DNA from: Anolis sagrei
Lineage: Eukaryota > Chordata > Lepidosauria > Squamata > Anolidae
Direction: 5' to 3'
DNA length: 64,000 bases
Assembly: GCF_037176765.1 (NCBI RefSeq)
Contig: NC_090021.1
Location: 32,480,229-32,544,228, forward strand
Positions 33,766 to 45,900 of the stretch are shown piece after piece (position 1 is the first letter of the stretch; every line of letters starts with the position of its first letter). The notes under the pieces were generated by a model. The model did not search any database. It was not told where the DNA came from and saw only the letters and a list, made by a program, of their open reading frames with translations. The translations under genes were made by a program, and so were the position numbers.

Positions 33766-33929
33766 TTCACCCGCGATTTCCCGCTCTCGCCAAACCGCTC
33801 GTCAACATCGCCCCGCCCAGAAGCGGAAGTCCGGTCGGACGGTATTGGGCGCGGCACCGAATGAGTCCTTCGACAAAATAGGTCCGGGTAGGAACGCAGC
33901 CTCCCCCGCTTGTAGTTCCGGGTGAAACG
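33766..33929. promoter_or_regulatory. Bidirectional NSL1/TATDN3 promoter
   Basis: 164 bp of GC-rich sequence between two divergent start codons. Seen: TTTCCCGC (E2F type) at 33777-33784, GC box CCCCGCCC at 33811-33818, ETS-type CGGAAGT at 33824-33830, and an inverted CCAAT (ATTGG) at 33844-33848. No TATA box. E2F and CCAAT sites suit a cell-cycle kinetochore gene. Both 5' UTRs must fall within or very near this gap unless an upstream leader exon exists. Confidence 0.8.
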
Positions 33930-33980
33930 ATGGGGGCGGTGGATTGTCACTGTCACCTCGCGGCTCCGGAGTTTCAAGGG
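33930..33980 (+). CDS. TATDN3: TATDN3 exon 1
   Basis: Seventeen codons, [17 protein letters not shown], with the HxH metal-binding pair. Donor GGG|GTGAGT, phase 0. The start is the only ATG before the motif that fits the family length. Confidence 0.95.
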
Positions 33981-36900
33981 GTGAGTTCGGCAGGAAGGAG
34001 AGAAGGCCTCTGGGTGCAGCTACACCAGGCATGGGCCAGCTTGAGCCCTCCAGGTGTTTTGGACTACAACTCCCACCATTCCTAACAGCCTCAGGCCCCT
34101 TCCTGCCATTCATTCCACAGTGTAGGCCAGGCATGAGCAAACTTGGCCCCTCCAGATGTTTTGGACTACAACTCCCACCATTCCTAACAGCCTCAGGCCC
34201 CTTCCTGCCATTCATTCCACAGTGTAGGCCAGGCATGAGCAAACTTGGCCCCTCCAGATGTTTTGGACTACAACTCCCACCATTCCTAACAGCCTCAGGC
34301 CCTGATGTTTCGCCTGCATCTATGGCAAGCATCCTCTGAGGATGCTTGCCATAGATGCAGGCAAAACGTCAGGGCCTGAGGCTGTTAGGAATGGTGGGAG
34401 TTGTAGTCCAAAACACCTGGAGGGGCCAAGTTGGCCCATGACTGATTTGGAGAAACCAGTTGTTGTGCTCTTTCAAGTCATCATTTAATGACCCAAAGCT
34501 GAACCTATCACAGAAATTTCTTGGTAAGATTTATTCATGGATGGTTTCCCTTTGACTCCTTCTGAGACTCTTCTACACTGCCCTTATATCCCAGGATCAG
34601 ATTGCAGATTACACAAGCCAACAATTATTTTTTCATCAGATATGATTTTAGGTCATTCTTATGAATTCAGATTTGTGTTTATTTTTTCTCCATTGTGTCT
34701 AGTTTTTGGAATGAGACTTATTGAATAATTAATGCATTTATGCACTGATATTAATAGAATATAATTGATATCAGTGCATAAATGCATTAATTATTCGATT
34801 AGCCTCATCGCAAAAACTACACGTGATAGAGAAGATAAACACAGATCTGAATTCGGTGCAAAAAACTCTATAAGAATGACCTAAAATCATATCTGATAAA
34901 AATACTTGTTGGCTTGGGGTTAGTTAGATTTTGTTGATATCAGTTCTTAAAGGCATTAATTATTCAATTGTCCTCATCGCAAAAACTACATGTGATAGAG
35001 AAAAAAGATTTTATATTCACATGACCCTTCCTATTCAGTATAAGATAGACGATAGATTTTATATTTACATGTGTAAGGTGTCACTGAAAGAAGGAAAAAC
35101 AAATGTACACTTTGGTTCTTTCAAGCTTCTTATTTTAAAATATATTTCAGGACATAGAGTGTGTATTGGAAGAAGCAAGGAAGGTATGTAAATGTATGTT
35201 TTTGTAAACGACAAGTTTTTCCATTTCTCATGTTCTGTTAGTTTTTGGACATTTGTTTAGTTTGTATCCAATATATCTTTCGCTTACTCTAGTCCATGGC
35301 ATGTACCACAAAGGAAAGAAGGAAAGATGGTAGGTAGACAGTGAGTTGTTGTTGTTCATTCGTTCAGTCGTCTCCGACTCTTTGTGACCTCATGGACCAG
35401 CCCACACCAGAGCTCCCTGTCGGCCGTCACCACCCCCAGCTCCTTCAAGGTCAGTCCAGTCACTTCAAGGATGCCATCCATCCATCTTGCCCTTGGTCGG
35501 CCCCTCTTCCTTTTGCCTTCCACTTTCCCTAGCATAATTGTCTTCTCTAGGCTTTCCTGTCTCCTCATGATGTGGCCAAAGTACTTCAACTTTGTCTCTA
35601 GTATCCTTCCCTCCAGTGAGCAGCCGGGCTTTATTTCCTGGAGGATGGACTGGTTGGAGCTTCTCGCAGTCCAATGCACTCTCAGAACTTTCCTCCAGCA
35701 CCACAGCTCAAAATCATTGATCTTCCTTCGCTCAGCCTTCCCTAAGGTCCAGCTCTCACATCCGTAGGTTACTACAGGGAATACCATGGCTTTGACTAGG
35801 CGGATCTTTGTTGTCAGTCTGAGGTCTCTACTCTTTACTATTTTATCGAGACTGGACATTGCTCTCCTCCCAAGAAGTAAGCGTCTTCTGATTTCCTGGC
35901 CACAGTCTGCATCTGCAGAAATCTTTGCGCCTAGAAATACAGAGTCTGTCACGGCCTCCACATTTTCTCCCTCTATTTCCCAATTGTCAATCATTCCTGT
36001 TGCCATAATCTTGGTTTTTTTTTATGTTTAGCTGCAACCCAGTTAATCAGAACATCCCGTTAAAAGCATTAAAGGTTTTTGCTTGGAAAAGTTTATTTGG
36101 TTGGGCTACAACTTCCTTGTGTTACTAAAAGCAGTTCAAGCTATTTAAACCAATTTGTAATTGTGTTTATTTCTATTCTTTTTATTTCTAAAAGAACAAA
36201 ATGTTTTCTTCTTTGTTGACAGTTTTTTTTTATTTGAATAATATTCTCTGTGCAACTGTAACTGACATTTGAGGTATCCTGCTTCATTATATCACTAGAG
36301 GCTGAACCCACAATAAAACTCCAGTTTTGGTCCTGAAATCTCAGGATGACCCTATATCCAAGCTACTATTGAAATGAAAACCATTTGTTTAAAAAATAGC
36401 ATTGAAATTTTTATTTTCAAATGCATATGCTTAGAATCAAGGAATCGTAAGACTTTTATTAATTGTTCTATTTTTTTGTTCTTTCAGTCAAAAATATTGG
36501 CCCTGGTAGCAGTTGCTGAACATTCTGGAGATTTTGAAAAAATTATTCACCTTTCAGAACGGTACTGAAATGTCCAGTTCTTTAGCCTCTCCTACATGGG
36601 ATGAAAAATGCTGCACGGTAGAATCCAAAGAAACACGCAGAGTTCCTAGTTGAGTTTTGGAGTATACCTCTTAAACAACAATTCACTAATTTTGCAACTG
36701 AAGATGTGGGTTTAGTGCTTGCAGGGATCTTACTGTAGTCACAAAATAGAAATTTGAATAAACTGTTGCTAATATTTAAGCAACCAGACTAAGAATAATA
36801 ATAACCAGTTGCTTTCTTACATCATTCTAATATAGATATCCTGTTTTTTAAACCTGAAATTGCAAACATTTCATTTCATAGTAATTCATATCCGACACCT

Positions 36901-39900
36901 TTGATCTTTTTGAATGTCCTCCAGGCACTCAGGATTTGTCTTTGGATGTTTGGGGATCCATCCAATTCAAAGCAGTTCAACAGGTCAAGAACGCAGTGTT
37001 ACTTTGCAGGTGACATGGAGATAAGTTAAATTGCTGTATCATTTTTGTAGTGTTTCTTATTTTCCCAGCTACTTTTTAGGCTGTGTTCTAAGGCCACATA
37101 CCAGTAATGTGTTATGTCACTGTTCATATTTTGCTTTTTATTCAAAGTGAGATGATGAGGGGAAGTACATTTTTTAGAAAGTGGGACACCTTTGTGTTCT
37201 CCACCAATTTATTTCTAGGCTTTTTTCGCCCATTCCATTTTTTGGTCTTTACTCTCTTTTGCCCATATTTATGGAAGATTACACAAGCATTCAGCCCATA
37301 TCCGTTTTCTATATGCAGGAAAATTGACTTGTTCTTAATTTATATGTGTAACTCATTTAAACTTTACCAAAATTATTTTAACCCTTTCTCAAACTGTGCA
37401 ACCCAGGTCTGCAGTGAGTTAATAAGCCAACCTGGCAACTTTCTAAAACATATTAAAATAATACTTTCATGTATTGTAATCTTGAATTTATTATAGGCCC
37501 AGAGGGCAGCATTAAATATGGCATGATAGATTTTAGATTAAAAAGAACCTAGGATTGTGTCCATTGAAGATTATAACTTTTCCAAGTTTGATTCTTTTAT
37601 CATTTATACTAGTTCTTTCTGCAGGACCTGGATGAAGCATTGCCACTCATCGAACTCTATAAGGACCATTTATTGGCCATAGGAGAGGTAAGCAGAATCG
37701 CCAAAAACGTTATGCTTTAAGTTTTATCCCTGCTTCATGTGTACAGTACTGTTCTTCTTATGTAGTAAGCCTTGGGTGGAACATTTCTGATCATTTTAAC
37801 TTAGATCTAAGCCTTACAGAGTTAAATGGGATTTCTTTCCTTGTAAATATCCCTAGGATTACAACCATTCAGAACAAACCTGTGCTTGTTTACTTAGAAT
37901 TAAGGCTAACTACATTGGGGAGCTTATAAGGATGTGTAGTATGACCACTTTAGGCTGTGTCCCTATGCCTACTTATCTGGGAATAAATCCAGTGTGGTGT
38001 CATGGTTTGAGCATTGCACTATGACTTTTGATATCATGGTATGAATCCCAGCTCAGCCATGCACACCCACTAGGTGACCTTGGGTAAATTACATTATCTC
38101 AGCCTCAGAGGTAGGCAAAGGCAAACCTTGCTCTGAATAAAAATTACCAAGATAACACCAAGATAGGATTCCCTTTGGATCACTATAAGTCGGAAACGAC
38201 TAGAAGGCACACAACAGCAAATCTATTAAATTTAAAAAGCCTATTTTGTGTAGACGTTCATAGGATTGTCCTTTAGAAGATAATAAGCTTAGCTTGTTAG
38301 AAATATGTGGAACAAACACTTCTATGTGTAGTTTTCTGGGTATATACTTAGCCCCTGGTGGCACAGTGGGTTAAACTGCTGAGCTGCTGAATTTGCTGAC
38401 CGAAAGGTCGGCGGTTCAAATTTGGGGAGCGGAGTGAGCTCCTGCTGTTAGCCTCAGCTTCTTCCAACCTAGCAGTTCAAAAACATGCAAATAGGTACCG
38501 CTTTAGCTGAAAGGTAATGGTGCTCCATGCAGTCATGCTGGCCACATGACCTAGGAGTCATCTACAGACAACGCCAGCTCTTTGGCTTAGAAATTGAGAT
38601 TAGCACCACCCCCCAGAGCTGGACATGACTAGACTTAATGTCAGGGGAAACCTTTACCTTTTATACATGGCTGTCATTTTAGCTACTCTTCCAGACAGTA
38701 TGCATGTGCTACAGCATTCCTATTTAGGACTATCATACATAATATATGCATTCTGTGAACAATGAAAGACAGGACACAAATATTTAATGAACGTTTCAGA
38801 TATGGGATTTATATTACACATATATACATGATGTGTAATATAATCGTCATGCATGATGATTTTTTCTTATGTATGTAAGTTGGAACAGATACATTTTTAA
38901 GTGTACCTCCCGCCATATATATGCTTCGAATAGCATAGGGAAGGGTTAACATCCCTGTGGTATTTGTTTTGCTGTCTGTGCCCCTGTTCGGAAGATTTCA
39001 CTGCACTTTCTGTCCTTGTAATAATTGGATTTTAGGAAATTTGGCTTGTTGAGGAAACAAGAATTGAGGATAACGCTTCAGTGGAGATACCTTTTCCCCC
39101 ATGACAACTCTTTCAGGAGTGATTTCTCTCACTTCCTTTTGTCTCGCCCCCGTTCTTAACTATAAGTCATTTGTAAATTGGATGTTTGTACCTTGGGGCC
39201 TGCCTGTATTATTAAAAACTTGATTACATTTAGAGTAGAAATAGAGAGTGTGTGGCCTACGTTTGTGAAACTGCCATTCTCATTGGCTGTGCTGGCTAGC
39301 ATTGATGGAATTTGTAACCTAACAATATTAAGAGGGTCCTACTCATTTGGGTTTATTTTAATTATAGCTCCTAGGTGAGTCTAGTTTGAGTGGATAGAAA
39401 AGAGACTAATTTTTCCATTCTTCCTCCAGGTTGGTTTGGATTTCACACCAAGGATTGCCAGCACTGAAGAACAGAAGGAAGGGCAAAGACAGGTCTTGAT
39501 CAAACAGATTCAACTGGCAAAACAACTAGATTTGCCTTTGTAGGTCTTATAAGATGTTCATTGCAAGAAAGGTTATTATTTGTATCTGTAGGAGGATAAT
39601 ACCACATTCCTAATGTTTTGAAATTGTCAAGTTCAAGTTACTGATTAGTCTAGGTGCTATTGGAACTGCATTGATTTTCTTAAAATTGCAGCTTACATAA
39701 ATCTGACACCAATTGAGATAAAACGTTGCTCTTGCATTTTCAGGGTAATTGGCTGTTTTGTTGTATAATATTTGTATAGTTTTTTGAGGTTTCTCTAGGC
39801 ATTGTACTAATAACTGTTTTCCCCTCTCTCCACCCCATTCTGCTATAATCAGCAGCTTAATGTTACATCAAAAATACCGTTGTTTACTTGTTTATGTAAC

Positions 39901-42900
39901 CTTTCATGATAAATATGTCCTGAGGATATATGCTGGATAATGATAAGTTAAAACCTCCTTATTCAATCAAGCCTAAAATTGTAAGAAATGATCAGATGCC
40001 ATTCAAGTAATTGGCTTATTGGAGTATGAAAGTCCAACTCTTTTTTAAAAAATCTGCTGCTGTCTTTTATTCTCTTTATTTATATCAGAAATGTCCACTC
40101 CCGCTCAGCCGGAAGGCCAACAATTAATCTCTTAAAGGAACAAGGTATTATTTGGTTTTAGTGGGGCTTTTTAATTATCTGTGGGTTTTTTTCTTCTTCA
40201 AAATTCATGAAAACCTGGTAGGAAACCAGCCAAACTTACTGTGTGGAAGCAGAGTCAACTTTTCTCATATGATATTACACAAGAAACCTTTTCCTGTTTC
40301 ATTGTCATGTCCAGAATAATTCTTAACTCTAGACACTAGTCTGGATGCATGAAGGTCACAAAAGTTTCACTTTCGGGAAATCCTGTCTTTGGCGCAAACA
40401 GTTGTACCCTTGGGTCAGGACTATCATCACTTACAGCCAGCATAGCCAGTGGTGTGAGACCATGGGTCTTGCATTTCAACAACTTCCAGAGAGCCAAAGG
40501 TCCCCTATTTCTGATGTAGCAGTATGAAAATCATAGCACTTAAAATGTGCTTATTGTACTCTTTGAAAAACAATCTATTACCTGCATTGTTATATAATAA
40601 TAATAATCATCATCATCATCTTTATTTATATTCTGCCCTTTTCCCCAAGGGGACTCAGAGCAGATTACAGCATATAAACAGACACAGGCAAACATTCAAT
40701 GCCTTGTTACAGTGAAATACAATTGAAAACAAATAACACAGACAAAGGCAAAGGTTTCTCCGTTTATTTCTGGTTCTGGGGAAGGTGCTCTTCTCCATTT
40801 CCAAGCCGAGGAGTCTGCATTGTCCATAGACACCTCCTGGTCTTGTGGCCACCATGACTGTATGAAGCGTCCTTTTTGCCTTTCCTGCCAAGGCAGTACA
40901 TTGATCTAATCACATCTGCGTGTTTTTGAACTGATGGGTTGGCAGGAGCTAGGGATAACAGTGGGAGCTCACCCCAATCCGCAGATTCGAGCTGCCAACC
41001 TTCAGCAGGTCAGCAGTTCAACAGCACAAGGGTATAACCCATTGCACCACCGTGGCCCCAGCTGCTTATGAACTGCCCTAGCTGCTTTAGCCAAAAAGTG
41101 GTGTGCAGATTACTCTCGTGGCATAAAATAGAGCCGCAAAAAACACTGCTGCTGTATGTTAGGTAGATTAGGCTGAGGGGTAGTGACTGATCCAAAGTCA
41201 TACAAAGAGCTTCAAAATTCAGTGAGGACTTTAACTTTGGTCTCCCTAATATTAGTGCAGTGCTCTAATTACAGTGACTACAAAGGTTCTACAACATCAT
41301 CTATTTCTGATATTCCCAAACTTCTGACATAAGTGTTAGTTCTGACCACTACAAGGATGTGTCCAGAGAAAGGTGACCAAAATAATCAAAGGTTTGGAAG
41401 CCAAACCCAACGAGGGTCTGTGTAGGGAGCTGGCTTTGTTTAGATTATAGAAAAGAAGGCTGAGAGGGGACATCAGACCCATGGCAGGGGGTTGGACTGG
41501 ATGGCAGTTGTGGTGTCTTCCAATTATTATTTTCTTATTCTAGATATTCTATTCGGAAGACTAGTATTAATTTTTTTGACTCTTGTGGTTTTCCTTAGGT
41601 GCTGAGAGGGTGCTGCTCCATGCCTTTGATGGAAGGCCATCAGTGGCTATGGAAGGGGTGATGGCTGGGTACTTTTTCTCCATTCCTCCTTCCATTGTAA
41701 GGAGTGAACAGGTGAGATTGAAGAGGTTCCTCCATGAGATTTCTTCTCTGTAGCCTAGAAGAATTTCTACATAGGTGGAATGGGGAATGTTCAGCCCTCA
41801 AGGTATTATTGGACTGCAGTCCCTATCAACCCTAGTTAATTTAGCCAGTTTAAGAAGTAATCATTAGAAGTATAGTCCATAAATATGTGGAGAGCAAACT
41901 ATTCTCCATCCCTGTTATTAAACAAAAAACAGAAGGGCCTTTGCTGGTCCCCTTTAAGGGGTGTGTGTGTTGTAGAGAAGTTAGACTCAGGCTAGACAGT
42001 CCCTTCATCTTCAGATGCTCCTGTCATTACAGAGATTATGAAGTCTGGTTCCCTTTACCATGTTTCATGGTTTAAATCAGGGGTCTTCAAACTAAGGTGC
42101 GGGGGCCAGATACTGCCCTCCAAGGTCATTTACCTGGCCCTCGCTCAGGGTCAACCTAAGTCTGAAACAACTTGAAAGCACACAACAACAGCAACAACAA
42201 TCCTATCTCATCAGCCAAAAGCAGGCCCACACTTCCCATTGAAATACTAACAAGTTTATATTTGTTAAAATTGTTCTTCATTTTAATTAATGTATTACTT
42301 TTAAGTGTTATTTGCACTACAAATAAGATATATGCAGTGTGCATAGGAATTCATTCATGGTTTTCTTAAAAAATTATAATCCGGTCCTCCAACATTTTGA
42401 GGGACTGTGACCTGGCCCTCTGTTTAAAAAGTTTGAGGACCCCTGGTTTAAATGTATTAGTTGAGTATATAACCTAATATAGGTATACCTCAGTAATGAA
42501 GTAGATATATTCCTCGGTTGTACTTCTAACAGAAACAATGATACCAGAGGTAGGAATAACATGGAAAGAATATGGATGGGTTCCTACACCACCAAAAAAG
42601 AGATCAGTTCAACATGAACCCCTATATTGAGAGAAAGGCAGGATAAAAATAAGTAAAGAAATAAATAATGTTTCAATAAAGATTTAATTCAAAACTAACA
42701 TTAAGAACATGTGTAATGAAACAACCAGATCAATTAAGCCTGGTGACAGTAAACAAATCATTTTTAATCTTCTAGAGACCACTTCCAAGTTTCTTTGAGA
42801 GGAAAAAAGAGAGGCAGCTAGGTTGGACTTCTGTAAAAAGACTTTGTAGAAAGGAGCTTGTTTGTCAGAGTCTTTTTAATTGAGGTATGCCTGTATCTTT

Positions 42901-45900
42901 GGACAAAACCTCCAAGGTTAGTTTAAGAAACATGGAGGTACTAAGTTAAGTCAGGTTCAAAACACACTATAACATTTCAAAAAAAATAATACAAGGGTTA
43001 TCCAAAAAGTAAGGTTACAAGGCACGTAGCTCTTGCAGGGAATTTTCGCAGGGGAAGTTGGTATCACTGTTGTGTAGCGGGAAACCAGCGGAAGCGAACG
43101 AGCAGTTCCAGTTATCAGTAGCTCATCGACTGTTGTTGTGGTGAAGGGTAGAGATGAGAGGCCTCATTCAGTTTCCCTCCAAGTTCAAAGTTCGCGCTGT
43201 AATAAATGCTAAGGACATGAACGCCACTGCGATTCATCCTGAAATTGTTTCAGTTTATGGAGAGGACATACTGACAAGACAGCATGTGACAAAATGGGTA
43301 TGGAATATATTGTGAGACCATGAAGAAACTTCACAGAGCCATCCAAAACAAACGTCATGGCATGCTGACAGCAGGAGTCTGTCTCCTTCATGACAATACT
43401 TGTCTGCACTCTGCTCATGCAACACAAGAGTTGTTGACTTCATTTGGTTGGGATGTTTTGAGCCACCCCTCTCACAACCCCAATCTTGTGTCCAGTGGCT
43501 ATCATCTGTTCACTAAATTGGAGGAACACCTTGGTGGGAAACACTTTTCCAATGATGAGGTGAAATCGAAGTGACGAACTAGCTGAAAAAGGCGGAGAGA
43601 AACTTCTATGACATAGGCCTCAAAAACTTGTCCCACAGATGCCAAAATGTATTGAACTAAATGGTGATTATGAGGAAAAATAATGTAATACCTGTGCTGC
43701 AATCTATGTAAGTTTTATTAAAATATATTAATTTTTTTGTAGTTTTAAAAATCTTGTAACTTTACTTTCCAGATAACCCTTGTATATGCCATCTAACTAT
43801 TATATCTTTATTTTCATAATTATGTAAAATGTTACTTAGTGGTCCTTTGTGATATGCAGTTCTGAGATTTAGTATGCTTAGTTGATGTTTACATCTAACA
43901 CTGGAATCCAACATTTTGGGAAACCTTTTCAATATGGGGAAGTGGGGCAGGAGATTTCCTACAGTAAAAAAACATACACATCCTTCTGAATGAAGTAATG
44001 TTGACTGCCAGGAAGGCTACTTGTTCTATTGGCTTGCAGTAGTTCTTTGTTCATTTACATGATGTATTATCATAAGATCTTTTTGTTTAGGATTTCGAGT
44101 AATGCTTTAATCTTTGGGGGATGTTCATTTTCCCTCCTGCAGCATATGGGAAAATTTAACCAACATTTGTTTTTATAAGGATTATAAACAAATCTGTGCA
44201 ATCTGGGTAAACACCCCTCCCATTTATGGCCTGAAGATGGATATCCTGCTATTGTTATTGAAATGGACTTGGGATGCACACATGGACAAGTCAAGTGGAA
44301 ATGCCTTTTCTCTTGTTATAATTCATTTCACTCCCAATTTAATAGACCAAATAATAGCCATATTTCAATGAAAACAGGAACTTGTCTTCCACGTAACTAT
44401 AACCTAGAGTAGTTCTCATGATTCTTGATCTGTAGATGTATAATTCATTAGTTGTACTAACAATACAAAGTGTTTACAAAGGTTTTTATATATTACACCC
44501 AAAATAGAGCAAATAACTTGAAATATTATTCAAAAAATACTCAGAATGCAGTCAGGGATTCTTCTGAATTCTTCTGGAGAGGACTGTACTCTTTGATTGC
44601 AGCCCTATAAATATTTACTTGGTATTAAGTCCCATTAAATGCAATAAGACATTTTTATGAATAGAATTATATATACTTGTGCATTTATCATTTGATTAAT
44701 CAAGTAACATGTTAAGAGCTTATTTTTACCAGTTATTTTAAGAATTAAGAACACTTGCTTATTTCTACAAGCTGTTCAGCTCTCATGTTCCTGAAACAGG
44801 GAATGGAAAAGATCTTAAGAGTGTGGTTTTTTTTTCTTCCAGTGACTGGCAATGGATAGGTTAATGAAGAAAAACTATTTCCTATCCTTAAAGGATAATT
44901 TGAAGTCAGGTTTTGGGGTAAATTATTAATATTTTAATTATAGTTGTTTGGGTAAAAGAATAGTTTGTTATTTAGTGGAAAACTCTATTTTAATACAAAA
45001 ATGAAGGTCACCATGTTAGTCTGTAAGTACAAAATAGAATCCAAAGTCCAAAAATGGGCAATCCAGTTATTAAGACCAACTATAATTCCACAGTATTATG
45101 CATATTTTAGCTTTCAAGCATTTTTAATGATTTGTTTTAATGCTTGATTATGCCTTCAGAGACTGCAGATGTTAATGGCCTATTTTATTTTCCTCAAGAA
45201 GCAGAAACTGGTAAAGCAGCTGCCTCTAGAAAACATTTGCCTAGAAACGGATTCTCCTGCACTAGGTCCTGAAAAACAGGTAAAGTATTAACCTGCATTT
45301 TTTTTACCAAGATCAGAAATAACACATAAAATGTAAGAAATAAATGGCAAAAGAAATGATGATGCATATAGTTCACATTTGAGAAGACATGAAGATGTCT
45401 TTAGCACAGCAGGTTAATCACTGTAGAGACATGTTTATTATAGAGTGTTTAATGTACTGTGTTTAAACTGTATTTAGGGTTTACATTAGTCGCTATGGCC
45501 TAACTGTAAGAGATAGGTTGCCATGGTAACAAGGCCTCAGAGGAGGTGGGCGGAGTTTAAGGAATAAAAGGTTTGAAAGCGACAGTTAATATTCAGTCCG
45601 GTGGATGAGACCCGGGGAAGAGGATCAGAGTCAGTTAGGGCTCTGGGTTGTGAAGCTGTGAGAATTCAGTTAGTTCTTAGGATTTGTGAATATTTCTTCA
45701 GCAAGAGAGCTGAAGGTGTTACCTTGTTAGATTGCTTAGGTTAAAAGAATCTAACAGAAGGGGTTTTAAGGATCGCCAGTAAGGAAAGACTGGTGATCAG
45801 TGGTTTGATCCGAGTATAGGACAACCAGTGTGGATATTCACAATAGGGAACTCTGAAGTAATAAAAGCACTTCACTAAAGAAGGAGTTTATAGAATTGTA

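Noticed and set aside
33802-34339. 176- and 131-codon frames with repeated peptide units beside the TATDN3 promoter
   Set aside because: The peptide repeats come from the 102-bp tandem MITE units, and TATDN3 exon 1 lies here in another frame.
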